Assembly: GCF_001942405.1 (NCBI RefSeq)
Contig: NZ_MKKA01000002.1
Location: forward strand, 49,557 to 113,556
DNA from: Ornithinimicrobium sp. CNJ-824
Lineage (GTDB): Bacteria; Actinomycetota; Actinomycetes; Actinomycetales; Dermatophilaceae
Direction of reading: 5' to 3'
DNA: 64,000 bases
The position numbers and the translations under genes are program-made. The notes beneath the pieces were generated by a model. The model ran no database searches and had not been told where the DNA came from. It saw nothing but the letters and a program-made list of their open reading frames with translations. Shown piece after piece: positions 17,409-26,158 of the stretch (position 1 is the stretch's first letter; the number at the start of each line of letters is the position of its first letter).

Positions 17409-17880
17409 ATGGACCACCACGTCACCCTTTCCCGACGCGTGTCGGCCCCGCCGGCATCCGTCTGGGAGGTGATCACCGACCTCGACGGCCGCGGAACGGC
17501 TCTCCCAGGTCACCGCCCTGCACGTCGTCTCCGACGGTCCGTATGCCGTGGGCACCCGCTGGCGCGAGACGCGCCGGATGATGGGCGCCTCGGAGACCCA
17601 GGAGATGGTGGTCGTGGAGAACGACCCGCTGCGCCGGACGGTCACCGAGGCCGTCGACGGGAGCACCCGCTACCGGACCACCCTGCTGCTGGAGTCGATG
17701 GACGACGCCTCGGGCACCCTGCTCACCGTCACCTTCGAGGCCTCCGTCACCGACCCGGGCCGGCTGCAACGACTGGCGCTGAAGGTGGTGGGTCCGCTGG
17801 GGACCAAGCTCACGGAGAAGTCGCTGCGGACCGAGCTGGACGACATCGCCCGGGCGGCGGAGGAGCTGGCGCGCGGGTAG
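17409..17880 (+). CDS. SRPBCC-family protein, frameshifted in this copy
   Basis: Polyketide-cyclase/START-like fold protein of about 156 residues. It begins HHVTLSRRVSAPPASVWEVITDLD, the classic first strand and helix, and continues after the break with YAVGTRWRETRRMMGASE, TEAVDGSTRYRTTLLLE and a long C-terminal helix (LTEKSLRTELDDIARAAEEL). The frame changes at 17487-17492. The span of 472 bases and the joined sequence TDLDAAERLSQVT imply one extra G rather than a loss. Ligand is unknown. The ATG lies two bases after the LytR_C stop, suggesting a shared transcript, and DUF4190 follows directly. Confidence 0.72.
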
Positions 17881-17881
17881 C

Positions 17882-18277
17882 GTGCCGACCATGCGCGAGT
17901 TCCGGCCGACCCCGCCGACCGGGGGCAGCGAGCCCGAGGATCCCTGGGCCCTCCAGCCGGAGCGTCGGCAGGCCCCCTCCGGTCCGCCGACGTGGGGCGC
18001 CCCCTCCGGCTACGCCCACCCGCAGGGCACCACCGTGCTCGTGCTCGGCATCCTCAGCGTCGTGGTCATGCCGCTGCTCGGGCCGTTCGCCTGGGCCATG
18101 GGCCACCGCGCGCTGAAGGAGGTCGACCGATCGGGGGTGCCGGCCACCAACCGTTCGATGCTCGTCGGCGGCATGGTGACCGGCATCGTCGGGACCGTGT
18201 TCCTGGTGCTGGGGACCCTGGGGTTCCTGGCGTTCATGGGCCTGTTCATCACCTCGGCCGCCACCGTCACCGGCTGA
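17882..18277 (+). CDS. DUF4190 membrane protein
   Basis: A 131-residue protein with a Pro-rich cytosolic N-terminus of about 45 residues and two membrane segments: TTVLVLGILSVVVMPLLGPFAWAMG and a second from MLVGGMVTGIVGTVFLVLGTL on. The conserved WAMGHRALKEVDRSG loop between them is the DUF4190 hallmark. Start is the GTG at 17882 or the ATG at 17891. The gene begins two bases after the SRPBCC stop. Function is unknown. Confidence 0.75.
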   Translation: MPTMREFRPTPPTGGSEPEDPWALQPERRQAPSGPPTWGAPSGYAHPQGTTVLVLGILSVVVMPLLGPFAWAMGHRALKEVDRSGVPATNRSMLVGGMVTGIVGTVFLVLGTLGFLAFMGLFITSAATVTG

Positions 18278-18410
18278 GGACCCCCTCGGAGGCTCCTCCG
18301 CCAGGGTAAAGATCTGGTCTGGAGTTCTCCCGGACCCTGGTCAGGCGGACCCGTCGATCGCTAGGTTCGAGCCTTCGGCCGGGAGCCGGCCGGCGTTCGA
18401 GGGAGGACCC

Positions 18411-20975
18411 ATGACCCGAGGCACCAGGAGCCGCCGCGCCACCCAGGGGCTGACCCTGGCCGTCTGCCTCGCCCTGGCGGGCGCCCCCACCGCGGCCTCG
18501 GCCCCCGATGGTCCGCCGGACGGGCCCCGCGGGAACGGCAACGGGCAGCTACCGGCGACCAGCACCACCGGGCTGACGATGCCCGAGTCGTACCCGGTCC
18601 AGCCCGCCCTTCAGGAGTTCGACCATGCGCCGGACGACAAGAGCTACGCCGCCGACCTGGTGGGCTACGCGGACCTGGCGCCACGGCTCAACGCGGTGAT
18701 GGCCGAGAGCGACCGCGTCTCGACGCAGGTGGTCGGGCAGTCGACCGAGGGGCGCGACCTCTACCTCGTCACGGTGACCGCCCCCGAGACCCGGCAGCAG
18801 ACCACGCAGCAGACCCGGTGGCGCGACCTCGTCGAGCAGGACCCGGCCAAGGCCGCCCAGGACGAGCGGCTGGCCCGCGACTACAAGACCCCGATCTGGT
18901 TCTCCGCCAACATCCACGGCAACGAGTGGGAGGGCACCGACGCGGTCCTCCACTACATCGAGGAGCTGGCCACCTCCGACGACCCGGCCGTGGCCGAGCT
19001 GCTGGAGAACCACCGGCTCTACTTCTCCCCGACGCTCAACCCGGACGGGCGCTACCTGGGCACCCGCGCGACCGCTCTGGCTTCGACGCCAACCGCGACA
19101 TGGTCACCAACGTCACCCCGGAGGCGCTTTCCTACGTGGAGCTGGCGCAGGCGCTGCTGCCCCTCTACGCCTCGACCTGCACGGCTACACCGGCAACCTG
19201 CAGGTGGAGCGACCGGCCCGCCGCACGGGGAGAACTACGAGTACGACCTGTTCATCCCGCACAACTACGCCCTGGCCCTCCAGGTGGAGCAGGACGTGGT
19301 CGACGCCGCGATCGAGGGCAACCCGCTCACCGACGCCGGCGGCATCAAGATCCCCTACCGGGACACCCCGTCGGGGTGGGACGACTACCCGCCGATCTTC
19401 ACCGCCCAGTACGCCGCCTACTTCGGCGCGCTGACCGCCACAGTCGAGCTGCCCCTCCCCCGGGACCGGCGCATCGGGGTGCAGACCCCGGAACGGGCGG
19501 CGGTCAACACCGCGGTCGCCTCCGAGGTCATCGAGAGCAGCGTGGACTACGTCGCCGCCCACAGCGAGGAGATCCTGGCCAACCAGATCGAGTTCTTCCG
19601 CCGCGCCGCCGCCGGTGAGCCGAAGACCGCGCTCACCGGGGAGAACATCGCCGAGGTGCCCGGGCCCGACCAGTGGAAGGAGCTGTGGGACCCGACCGAC
19701 GACCAGGACCCGGTCGACCTGCCCCGGGCCTACGTCATCCCCGCGGGCGAGGGGCAGCGGTCAGCGAGCGACGCCGCCTCGCTCGTGGAGCAGCTGCGCC
19801 TCCACGGCGTCGAGGTCCAGGTCCTCAACGCCCCCCGCACGCTGGACGGGACGACCTACCCGGCCGGCTCCTACGTGGTCGACCTGCACCAGCCCCACCG
19901 GGCCCTGGCCAACGCCCTGCTCGACCTCGGCACCGACATCTCGCAGAAGGTGCCGACCATGTACGACATCTCCGCCTGGAGCTACGCCTACCTCTGGGGC
20001 GCGACGGTCGACAAGGTCGGCGACATCACCGACCGGGCGATCCCGGGGACCCGGGCGATCGAGGTCCCCCTCTCGGTGGGGACCGCGCCGAAGAAGCAGG
20101 TGGCCACCGCCTTCGACGTGGCCGGCGTGACGGACTACCGGGCGTTGAACGACCTGCTGGACGCCGACGCGGAGGTCTGGATGCTGGACGAGGGCGTGGC
20201 CGTGGTCTCCGCCGACGATCACGCCACGGTGGTCAACGCCGCCGTCGAGCACGACATCGTCGTCCGGGCCGCCGACGACGAGCAGCTCACCTCCGTCGCG
20301 GCCGGGGAGGCCAAGGCTCTCGACGACCTGACGGTCGGCGTGGTCGGCGGGGCCGACGACCGCACCTCGTTCGAGCAGCTGGGCTTCGACATCGTCCCGC
20401 TCACCGCAGGGAGCATCGCCGGCGACCCCGCCGTGCTCGGTGACGTCGACGTCCTGTGGGTCGACGGGACGTTCTCCTTCAGCGGCGCCGACGCGGGCGG
20501 TCGACAGACGGTCGCCGAGTGGTTGGCCGACGGCCACGCCATCGTCGGGGCCGGCACCGCCGGCTTCGGCGCAGCGGCGCAGTTCGATCTGGTCGAGGCC
20601 ACACCGGTCCAGGGATCCGGCCGGTCCAACGGCATCGTCGCGGTGGACACTCCGGACGGGTCGATCCTGGCGCCCCACGCCCAGGACCACGCCTTCGTCT
20701 ACCCGCCGGTGTGGTTCACCGAGCTCGGTGGATCGACCACGGTGGAGCAGACCTACGCGACCGACCCGATGCTGGCCGGGCACTGGCGGGCCACGAACGG
20801 GGCGAACGGTCCGGACGCTGCCGCCGGGCAGGCGTCGGTCATCTCGGCACGCGGGGACCAGGGCACCGCCGTGGTGTTCGGCACCTCCCCGCTCTTCCGG
20901 ACCCACCCCAAGGGCGGCCTCAGCCAGGTGGCGCAGGCGGTCGTGTGGGCGGCTCCGGAGGCCGCCGAGGACTGA
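18411..20975 (+). CDS. Secreted M14-family zinc carboxypeptidase with C-terminal amidotransferase-like region, frameshifted in this copy
   Basis: The product is about 855 residues with a Sec signal peptide (LTLAVCLALAGAPTAASA). The peptidase domain follows: zinc ligands in NIHGNEWEGTD (HxxE) near residue 168 and the substrate-binding region LNPDGRYLGTRAT. Three single-C losses near 19072, 19170 and 19221 scramble the segment that should read GFDANRDMVTNVTPEALSYVELAQ and DLHGYTGNLQV, which carries the third zinc ligand. Because three losses sum to one codon, the frame stays open. After about residue 450 comes a long extension with Rossmann-like GVVGGADDRTSFEQLGFDIVPL and VDVLWVDGTFSF, like glutamine-amidotransferase folds. 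It likely degrades peptides outside the cell. Confidence 0.82.
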   Translation: MTRGTRSRRATQGLTLAVCLALAGAPTAASAPDGPPDGPRGNGNGQLPATSTTGLTMPESYPVQPALQEFDHAPDDKSYAADLVGYADLAPRLNAVMAESDRVSTQVVGQSTEGRDLYLVTVTAPETRQQTTQQTRWRDLVEQDPAKAAQDERLARDYKTPIWFSANIHGNEWEGTDAVLHYIEELATSDDPAVAELLENHRLYFSPTLNPDGRYLGTRATALASTPTATWSPTSPRRRFPTWSWRRRCCPSTPRPARLHRQPAGGATGPPHGENYEYDLFIPHNYALALQVEQDVVDAAIEGNPLTDAGGIKIPYRDTPSGWDDYPPIFTAQYAAYFGALTATVELPLPRDRRIGVQTPERAAVNTAVASEVIESSVDYVAAHSEEILANQIEFFRRAAAGEPKTALTGENIAEVPGPDQWKELWDPTDDQDPVDLPRAYVIPAGEGQRSASDAASLVEQLRLHGVEVQVLNAPRTLDGTTYPAGSYVVDLHQPHRALANALLDLGTDISQKVPTMYDISAWSYAYLWGATVDKVGDITDRAIPGTRAIEVPLSVGTAPKKQVATAFDVAGVTDYRALNDLLDADAEVWMLDEGVAVVSADDHATVVNAAVEHDIVVRAADDEQLTSVAAGEAKALDDLTVGVVGGADDRTSFEQLGFDIVPLTAGSIAGDPAVLGDVDVLWVDGTFSFSGADAGGRQTVAEWLADGHAIVGAGTAGFGAAAQFDLVEATPVQGSGRSNGIVAVDTPDGSILAPHAQDHAFVYPPVWFTELGGSTTVEQTYATDPMLAGHWRATNGANGPDAAAGQASVISARGDQGTAVVFGTSPLFRTHPKGGLSQVAQAVVWAAPEAAED

Positions 20976-20993
20976 CGGCCGCACGACCGACCG

Positions 20994-21778
20994 TCAGGCC
21001 AGCAGGTCGAACAGCCACGAGAGGACCACCACGACGAGGGTCGCCGCGGGCAGGACGAGGGCCAGGCGCAGGCGGGCACGTCCGCCGCCGGAGGGCTGCT
21101 CCCCGGGGGCCAGGACCAGGTCGGCCTGGTCGTGGTCGAACCACCCGAGCACGCTGGCGACGGCCACGAGGAGCAGCCCGAGGGCCAGCACCGGCAGCGC
21201 GGGCGCCTGGAAGGCGGTGGCGGGGAGGAGCACCATCGCGACGCTCATCGCCATGACCGGGACCACCATCAGGACCGCGCCGACCCAGAGCCGGGAGACG
21301 AGGGCCCGCAGGACGACGCCCGGGGCCAGCAGGAGGGCCCCCAAGGAGGTCAGCGCGAAGGCCCCGCCGACGAGCGCACCCACCGAGATGTCGGCCGGAG
21401 ACTCCTGGAGCCACGCCGAGAAGCCCCACCCGGTCAGGATCATCCCGACCAGCCCGAGCACGGCCCAGGTCGCCGTGGCCGGCCCGACCGGACCGGGTGC
21501 GGCCCCCTCGCCCTCGGCCAGCTCCCGGGCGTAGGCCCGGGGGTCGCCGAAGGCTCCCGCGCCGTCTCCCCGGACTCGGCCACGTGCGACTCGACGGTGA
21601 CGAGGGCGTCGCCGATCCGGGCCCCGGGCACGTCCAGCAGACGCTGCTCGAGGGCGAACTCGTCCGCCCAGGCCCGCTCGACGCTGGGCGCGAGGTCCGC
21701 CGGGTCCCGGTCCGCGGGATGCTGCGCCGCCCGGTCGCGTCCTGCCCGGCCGTTGCCCTGGTTGCTGGTCCTGTTCAT
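20994..21778 (-). CDS. PadR-partner membrane protein (DUF1700/HAAS-like), frameshifted in this copy
   Basis: With one G restored at 21551-21554 this is a 261-residue protein. Residues 1-95 form the cytosolic helical domain seen in proteins paired with PadR regulators (VERAWADEFALEQRLLDVPGARIGDALVTVESHVAESGETARE, then AFGDPRAYAREL after correction). Four to five membrane segments follow (WAVLGLVGMILTGWG, LVGGAFALTSLGALLLAPG, VVPVMAMSVAMVLL, LPVLALGLLLVAVASVLG, and LVLPAATLVVVVLSWLF at the end). Its ATG overlaps the padR stop as ATGA, so the pair is translationally coupled. Such pairs are thought to sense membrane or envelope state and relay it to gene control. That role is inference here. Confidence 0.72.
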
Positions 21779-22131
21779 CGGTGCTCCCCCTGGGGGTCGA
21801 GCGCGCCGTCGGTCAGCGCGCGGGTGGTGGTGGTGAAGGCGGCCCAGTCGGCCGCCTGCCGGTGCGCGTGGGCACGACCGGCGCCGGTGAGGGCGAAGTA
21901 CTTCCGCCCCGGTCCGCCGTCCCCGGGTCGCCACTCGACCTCGACGTGTCCCGCCTGCTCGAGGCGGCCCAGGAGCGGGTAGAGCGTCCCGCCCTTGACC
22001 TCGCCGAGGCCGACCTGGGCCAGCCGCTGGGTGATGGCGTAGCCGTAGCTGGGGCCGTCCAGGAGGATCCGCAGGACGCACACCCCCAGGACTCCGCGCA
22101 GCCACTCGCCGGGCCACTGCTCCGTCTGCAT
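21775..22131 (-). CDS. PadR-family transcriptional repressor
   Basis: A 118-residue winged-helix regulator. It shows the PadR N-terminal domain: LRGVLGVCVLRILLDGPSYGYAITQRLAQVGLGEVKGGTLYPLLGRLEQAG, with the wing VEVEWRPGDGGPGRKYFALTGAGR. The C-terminal helix is short, as in the PadR-s1 subgroup, and would mediate dimerisation. It is the first gene of an operon with the membrane partner. A perfect 16-bp palindrome 13 bases upstream of the start (22145-22160) is the probable autoregulatory operator. Confidence 0.9.
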   Translation of the reverse strand: MQTEQWPGEWLRGVLGVCVLRILLDGPSYGYAITQRLAQVGLGEVKGGTLYPLLGRLEQAGHVEVEWRPGDGGPGRKYFALTGAGRAHAHRQAADWAAFTTTTRALTDGALDPQGEHR

Positions 22132-22144
22132 GACTAGACCATAT

Positions 22145-22160
22145 GCCTGACTAGTCAGGC
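22145..22160. promoter_or_regulatory. 16-bp palindromic operator upstream of padR
   Basis: GCCTGACTAGTCAGGC is a perfect palindrome 13 bases before the padR ATG. The half site TGACTAG occurs again at 22131-22137, overlapping the start codon. The AT-richer centre and position fit a binding site that occludes the padR promoter. PadR autoregulation through such palindromes is well known; binding here is inferred. Confidence 0.65.
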
Positions 22161-22189
22161 AGCGCAAGTAGTTGGCCTTCCGATGCAGG

Positions 22190-22230
22190 TGCTCCGCGGA
22201 GCAGCCCCGAAAAGGGTGCTCCGCGGAGCA
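22190..22230. repeat. Two identical 14-bp palindromes
   Basis: TGCTCCGCGGAGCA occurs at 22190-22203 and again at 22217-22230, 27 bases apart. Each copy is a perfect palindrome. The core GCTCCGCGGA appears a third time at 22303-22312. They lie between padR and tRNA-Ser(CGA). They may be operators, or hairpins that end the tRNA transcript. Confidence 0.55.
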
Positions 22231-22297
22231 CCCCCCGCGCCGGCGAACTCCATCGGAGACGCAGAGAGCCCACGACGCCGATCGGCTCGGGGGTCCT

Positions 22298-22314
22298 GGG
22301 TCCGCTCCGCGGAC
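22298..22314 (-). terminator. Short hairpin after tRNA-Ser(CGA)
   Basis: GGTCCGC and GCGGACC arms of seven bases with a three-base loop, seven bases beyond the tRNA 3' end on the minus strand. It may stop or process the tRNA transcript. It contains the same GCTCCGCGGA decamer as the nearby palindromes. Confidence 0.4.
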
Positions 22315-22320
22315 CAGCGC

Positions 22321-22406
22321 GGTGGCGGTGGGATTTGAACCCACGGAGGACTTGCGCCCTCACACGCTTTCGAGGCGTGCTCCTTAGGCCGCTCGGACAC
22401 GCCACC
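22321..22406 (-). tRNA. tRNA-Ser(CGA)
   Basis: Minus-strand acceptor arms GGTGGCG and CGCCACC pair fully. The D-arm is TCCGAGCGGCCTAAGGAG, the anticodon loop CTCGAAA gives CGA, a long variable arm follows, and the T-arm is GTGGGTTCAAATCCCAC. CCA is not encoded. Confidence 0.95.
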
Positions 22407-22465
22407 GCGGATCAGGCTACCCGACGCCCGCGACCGCCAAAAATCCTCGCCCCGGCGACGACCCC

Positions 22466-23020
22466 TCAGCCCCGCCGGTCGCCGAAGAAGCCCAGCAGCA
22501 GGCGGGCGCTCTCCTGCGCCAGCACGCCCCCGACGACCTCCGGGCGGTGCAGGGCCGCCCGGTCGCGGGGCAGGTCCCAGACCGACCCGCACGCCCCCGC
22601 CTTCTCGTCCCACGCGCCGAACACGACCCGGTCGACCCGGGCCAGCACCGCCGCCCCCGCGCACATCGCGCACGGCTCCAGGGTCACGACGAGCGTGCAG
22701 CCGTCCAGCCGCCACCGCCCCAGCGCCCGGCCGGCCTCCCGCAGGGCCACCACCTCGGCGTGGCCCGTCGGGTCGTGCTCCGCCTCACGCACGTTGCGTC
22801 CGCGGCCGACCACCCGGCCGTCCGCGTCGACGACGACCGCTCCGATCGGCACGTCGCCCGAGGTCAGCGCCCCCTCGGCCTCGGCGAGCGCGAGCCGCAG
22901 CCACTCCGCATACCGCGGGGGGACGGCCGGCCCCGCACCCGACCCGACGCGCACGCCGGACGCCCCGTCCGCCCCACCGGGCCCGTCCTCCCCCACCGGG
23001 GTGCCGTCGTCGTCCGTCAC
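22466..23020 (-). CDS. tadA: tRNA-specific adenosine deaminase
   Basis: TadA converts A34 of tRNA-Arg(ACG) to inosine. The target tRNA is itself in this window at 30082. The 184-residue protein has a 35-residue Gly/Asp-rich N-terminal tail before the deaminase core. The zinc site is HAEVVAL (His and catalytic Glu) near residue 87 and PCAMCAGA near 117. [13 protein letters not shown] and the C-terminal [13 protein letters not shown] are typical of TadA rather than cytidine deaminases. The start is GTG. The upp gene diverges 18 bases away. Confidence 0.93.
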   Translation of the reverse strand: MTDDDGTPVGEDGPGGADGASGVRVGSGAGPAVPPRYAEWLRLALAEAEGALTSGDVPIGAVVVDADGRVVGRGRNVREAEHDPTGHAEVVALREAGRALGRWRLDGCTLVVTLEPCAMCAGAAVLARVDRVVFGAWDEKAGACGSVWDLPRDRAALHRPEVVGGVLAQESARLLLGFFGDRRG

Positions 23021-23037
23021 GACCTAGAGTCTTGCCC

Positions 23038-23676
23038 ATGCGCGTGCACGTTGCCGACCACCCCCTCATCGCCCACAAGCTCACCTACCTGCGCGACCGG
23101 CGGACCGACACCCCGACCTTCCGCCGGCTGACCGACGAGCTGGTGACGCTGCTCGCCTACGAGGCCACCCGCGAGGTGCGGGTCGCGCCCTTCGACATCC
23201 AGACCCCGGTGGCCCCCACCCAGGGCATCCACCTGGCCAGCCCCAAGCCGCTCGTCGTGCCGATCCTGCGGGCCGGGCTGGGCATGCTCGACGGCATGAT
23301 GCGGATGCTGCCGACCGCCGAGGTCGGGTTCCTGGGCATGCTGCGCAACGAGGAGACGCTCGAGGCGCACACCTACGCCAACCGGCTGCCCGACGACCTC
23401 GAGGCGCGGCAGTGCTACGTCCTCGACCCCATGCTGGCCACCGGCGGGACCCTCGCCGCGGCCATCCGCTACCTCGCCGAGCGGGGCGCCGACGACATCA
23501 CCGCCATCACGCTGCTCTCGGCACCCGAGGGGATCGAGCGCCTGCAGTCCGAGCTGTCCGACCTCGCCTGCCCGGTGACCATCGCCACCGGGGCGATCGA
23601 CGAGCGGCTCAACGAGCACGGCTACATCGTCCCCGGGCTCGGGGACGCCGGCGACCGGCTCTACGGCGTGGTCTGA
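23038..23676 (+). CDS. upp: Uracil phosphoribosyltransferase
   Basis: Upp salvages uracil with PRPP to give UMP. The 212-residue product has the usual length. Visible are [13 protein letters not shown] at the N-terminus, [14 protein letters not shown] near residue 75, the PRPP loop [16 protein letters not shown] near residue 128, and the uracil-binding C-terminus [23 protein letters not shown]. It is divergent from tadA and followed by an aminotransferase gene after 12 bases, so the two may be co-transcribed. Confidence 0.97.
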   Translation: MRVHVADHPLIAHKLTYLRDRRTDTPTFRRLTDELVTLLAYEATREVRVAPFDIQTPVAPTQGIHLASPKPLVVPILRAGLGMLDGMMRMLPTAEVGFLGMLRNEETLEAHTYANRLPDDLEARQCYVLDPMLATGGTLAAAIRYLAERGADDITAITLLSAPEGIERLQSELSDLACPVTIATGAIDERLNEHGYIVPGLGDAGDRLYGVV

Positions 23677-23688
23677 GGAGGACCGGGT

Positions 23689-24870
23689 ATGCCGTCGCGC
23701 CCGGCGCGGGTCTCGCGGCGGTCCGCGGTCGAGCCCTTCCACGTGATGGAGGTGCTCAAGGCCGCGGCCGAGCGCCAGCGCACCCACGGCGACGTCCTCA
23801 TGCTGTGCGCCGGGCAGCCCTCGACCCCCGCCCCGGCGCCGGCCGTGAGGGCCGCGGTCGAGGCGGCCACCTCCCAGGTGCTGGGCTACACCGAGTCCAC
23901 CGGGATCCTGCCGCTGCGGGAGGCGATCGCCCGCCACCACCGCGAGCTGAGCGGCATCGAGGTCGACCCCGACGAGGTCCTGGTCTTCCCCGGCTCGTCG
24001 GGGGCGTTCACCGCGCTCTTCCTGGCGGCGTTCGACGCCGGCGACACGGTCGTGATGGCCCGCCCGGGCTACCCCGCCTACCGCAACACGCTGCAGGCGC
24101 TGGGCGTGCGGGTGCACGAGGTCGACTGCGGTCCACAGACCCGCTACCAGCCCACGGTGGCGATGCTCGAGGACCTGGCGGCCGAGTCGGGGCCGCCGGC
24201 CGGGCTGATCGTCGCCTCCCCGGCCAACCCGACGGGGACCGTGATCGACGCCGACGAGCTGGTCGCCCTGGCCCGCTGGTGCGAGGAGCACGGGACGCTG
24301 CTGGTCAGCGACGAGATCTACCACGGGCTGACCTACGGCCGGCCGACGGCGAGCGCCTGGGAGACCTCGCGCGAGGCGGTCGTCGTGGGGTCGGTGAGCA
24401 AGTACTTCTCGATGACCGGGTGGCGGGTCGGCTGGCTGCTCGCCCCGGCGTCGCTGCGCCGCCCGCTCGAGGTGCTCACCGGCAACCTCAACATCTGCCC
24501 GCCGGGCATCAGCCAGCACGCGGCCCTGGGCGCCTTCACCGCCGAGGCCCGGGCCGAGCTGGAGGGGCACCGGGAGCGGTATGCCGCCACCCGCGAGCTC
24601 CTCGTCGCCCGCCTGCCCGAGGTCGGGCTGCGGATGGACGCCCCGCCGGACGGGGCCTTCTACGCCTGGTGCGACGTCGGCCACCTCACCGACGACTCGG
24701 TGGCCTGGTGCCAGGACCTGCTGGCCGACTGCGGGGTGGCGATCACGCCCGGCGTGGACTTCGACACGGCGAACGGCCACCGGATGGTGCGCCTGTCCTT
24801 CGCCGGGTCGACCGCCGAGGTGGCCGAGGCGCTGGACCGGATGGCCGCCTCGCCGCTGCTGCGGGCCTGA
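23689..24870 (+). CDS. Class I/II pyridoxal-phosphate aminotransferase
   Basis: A 393-residue fold-type I aminotransferase. Features are GYTESTGILPLREAIARHH near residue 65, the PGYPAYRN substrate loop, ASPANPTGTVID near 185 (Asn ligand to PLP), SDEIYHGLTYG (Asp and Tyr ligands), the Schiff-base lysine in VVVGSVSKYFSMTGWRVGW near residue 245, and the carboxylate-binding Arg in HRMVRLSFAGS. It resembles the aspartate/aromatic group (AspC/DapC-like). The physiological substrate is not determinable. The ATG is inside a GGTATGCC word, 12 bases after upp. Confidence 0.9.
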   Translation: MPSRPARVSRRSAVEPFHVMEVLKAAAERQRTHGDVLMLCAGQPSTPAPAPAVRAAVEAATSQVLGYTESTGILPLREAIARHHRELSGIEVDPDEVLVFPGSSGAFTALFLAAFDAGDTVVMARPGYPAYRNTLQALGVRVHEVDCGPQTRYQPTVAMLEDLAAESGPPAGLIVASPANPTGTVIDADELVALARWCEEHGTLLVSDEIYHGLTYGRPTASAWETSREAVVVGSVSKYFSMTGWRVGWLLAPASLRRPLEVLTGNLNICPPGISQHAALGAFTAEARAELEGHRERYAATRELLVARLPEVGLRMDAPPDGAFYAWCDVGHLTDDSVAWCQDLLADCGVAITPGVDFDTANGHRMVRLSFAGSTAEVAEALDRMAASPLLRA

Positions 24871-25030
24871 GCGACCAGGTCCGGCCGCGACGCAGCTGCG
24901 ACACTCCCGACCGCACGCAGCACGGCATACCCGGTCACTTCTGCCACACTGGCACCAGGACTGTGACCGGGGCGGCACCCGGTGGCACACGCGTGACCGA
25001 CCCCGACCCCGACCCTCTGGAGGACGTCCG

Positions 25031-25200
25031 ATGCCAGCCACGGTGAAGAAGGTCCTGCACTGGCTGCTGTGGGGGTTCATCATCTACGCGGTCGTGACCA
25101 ACCCCGAACGGCCGCCGACATCGTCCGCGCCATCTGGGACATCATCAGCCAGGGCGTGCTCAACATCGGCCGGTTCTTCGGCAACATCGTCAACGGCTAG
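25031..25200 (+). CDS. 56-residue single-span membrane peptide, frameshifted in this copy
   Basis: One G restored at 25110-25111 (GGG read as GG) gives 56 residues: a basic start, a hydrophobic helix (VLHWLLWGFIIYAVV), the linker TNPERAAD, and an amphipathic second helix (IVRAIWDIISQGVLNIGRFFGNIVNG). The ATG follows GGAGGACGTCCG. It precedes the PH-domain gene by five bases, and I believe similar tiny proteins with a T/NPE/D-AADIV motif occupy the same position in other actinobacteria. Role unknown. It may be a membrane partner of the PH-domain protein. Confidence 0.65.
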
Positions 25201-25205
25201 CGGAC

Positions 25206-26105
25206 ATGTCCGCGGCCGCCACGACCGACGACGGGATCCGGCTCAGCCGGCGCATCCTGCAGCGCTACCTGCTCGACGACGAGCGTCCGGTCGTGGCCAC
25301 CCGCCAGCACTGGGCCTACCTCGTCGAGCCCGTCGCGACCACGCTGGCCGCCCTCGTCGCGGTGGCCGCGGTCTCCCCCACGGTCGAGGAGACCGTCGGC
25401 CAGCTCGTCGCCGTGCTGTGGTGGGCGTGGTTCGCGGTGCTGGGACGGGCGGTCTGGCGCTTCGCCGAGTGGCGCAACGAGTGGTTCGTGGCGACCGACA
25501 AGCGGCTGATCATGACCTACGGCCTGCTGACCCACAAGGTCGCGATGATGCCGCTGCGCAAGGTCACCGACATGAACTACGGCCGCAGCCTGCTGGGGCG
25601 GATGCTCGGCTACGGCACCTTCGTGCTGGAGTCGGCCGGGCAGGAGCAGGCCATGCGGGAGATCAACTGGCTGCCGGACCCGGACGACAAGTACCGCCGG
25701 ATCTGCGCGACCATCTTCGGGCCGGCCGGGTGGGACTCCGAGGAGGACGCCGGCGCCGCGCCCGAGGAGGACGCCGGCCGCGACGGGGACGGGCGGGCGC
25801 CCGGCGGGGGCCGTCCCGCGGACTGGGACGAGCCGGGCGAGCAGGACCCGTTCGAGACCGACCTGCCCGACCGCCCGGGTGTGGCCGACCGGTTCGACGC
25901 CGACGTCCTGGTCGCCCGCCGGGGCACGCCCGCAGGCCGGCTGCGACGGCAGGACCACGCCGAGGTGCCGCCCGCGGGGCCGCGGTGGGAGCCGGTCGAC
26001 CGCGACGACCTGCCGGCGGACTGGGAGTGGATCGACGAGCAGCCACGCCGTCGCCGCGTCGCGGTCGACCCCGACCCGACCCCGCCCCGCCCGCGCAGGC
26101 GGTAG
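25206..26105 (+). CDS. Bacterial PH-domain (bPH2) membrane protein
   Basis: A 299-residue protein. Two membrane helices (YLVEPVATTLAALVAVAAV and LVAVLWWAWFAVLGRAVW) precede a bPH2 domain: WRNEWFVATDKRLIMTYGLLTHKVAMMPLRKVTDMNYGRSLLGRMLGYGTFVLESAGQ, at about residues 95-155. The remainder is a long, low-complexity acidic/Gly/Pro tail ending in Arg-rich residues. The bPH2 family is widespread and uncharacterised, probably binding lipid head groups or peptides at the membrane. It is in one operon with the 56-residue peptide. The tail is variable and likely disordered. Confidence 0.85.
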   Translation: MSAAATTDDGIRLSRRILQRYLLDDERPVVATRQHWAYLVEPVATTLAALVAVAAVSPTVEETVGQLVAVLWWAWFAVLGRAVWRFAEWRNEWFVATDKRLIMTYGLLTHKVAMMPLRKVTDMNYGRSLLGRMLGYGTFVLESAGQEQAMREINWLPDPDDKYRRICATIFGPAGWDSEEDAGAAPEEDAGRDGDGRAPGGGRPADWDEPGEQDPFETDLPDRPGVADRFDADVLVARRGTPAGRLRRQDHAEVPPAGPRWEPVDRDDLPADWEWIDEQPRRRRVAVDPDPTPPRPRRR

Positions 26106-26158
26106 GCCGGGCCGGTCCCCGGCGGCCGGCGGCCGGCTCGGGCTCGGGCTAGGGCTCG

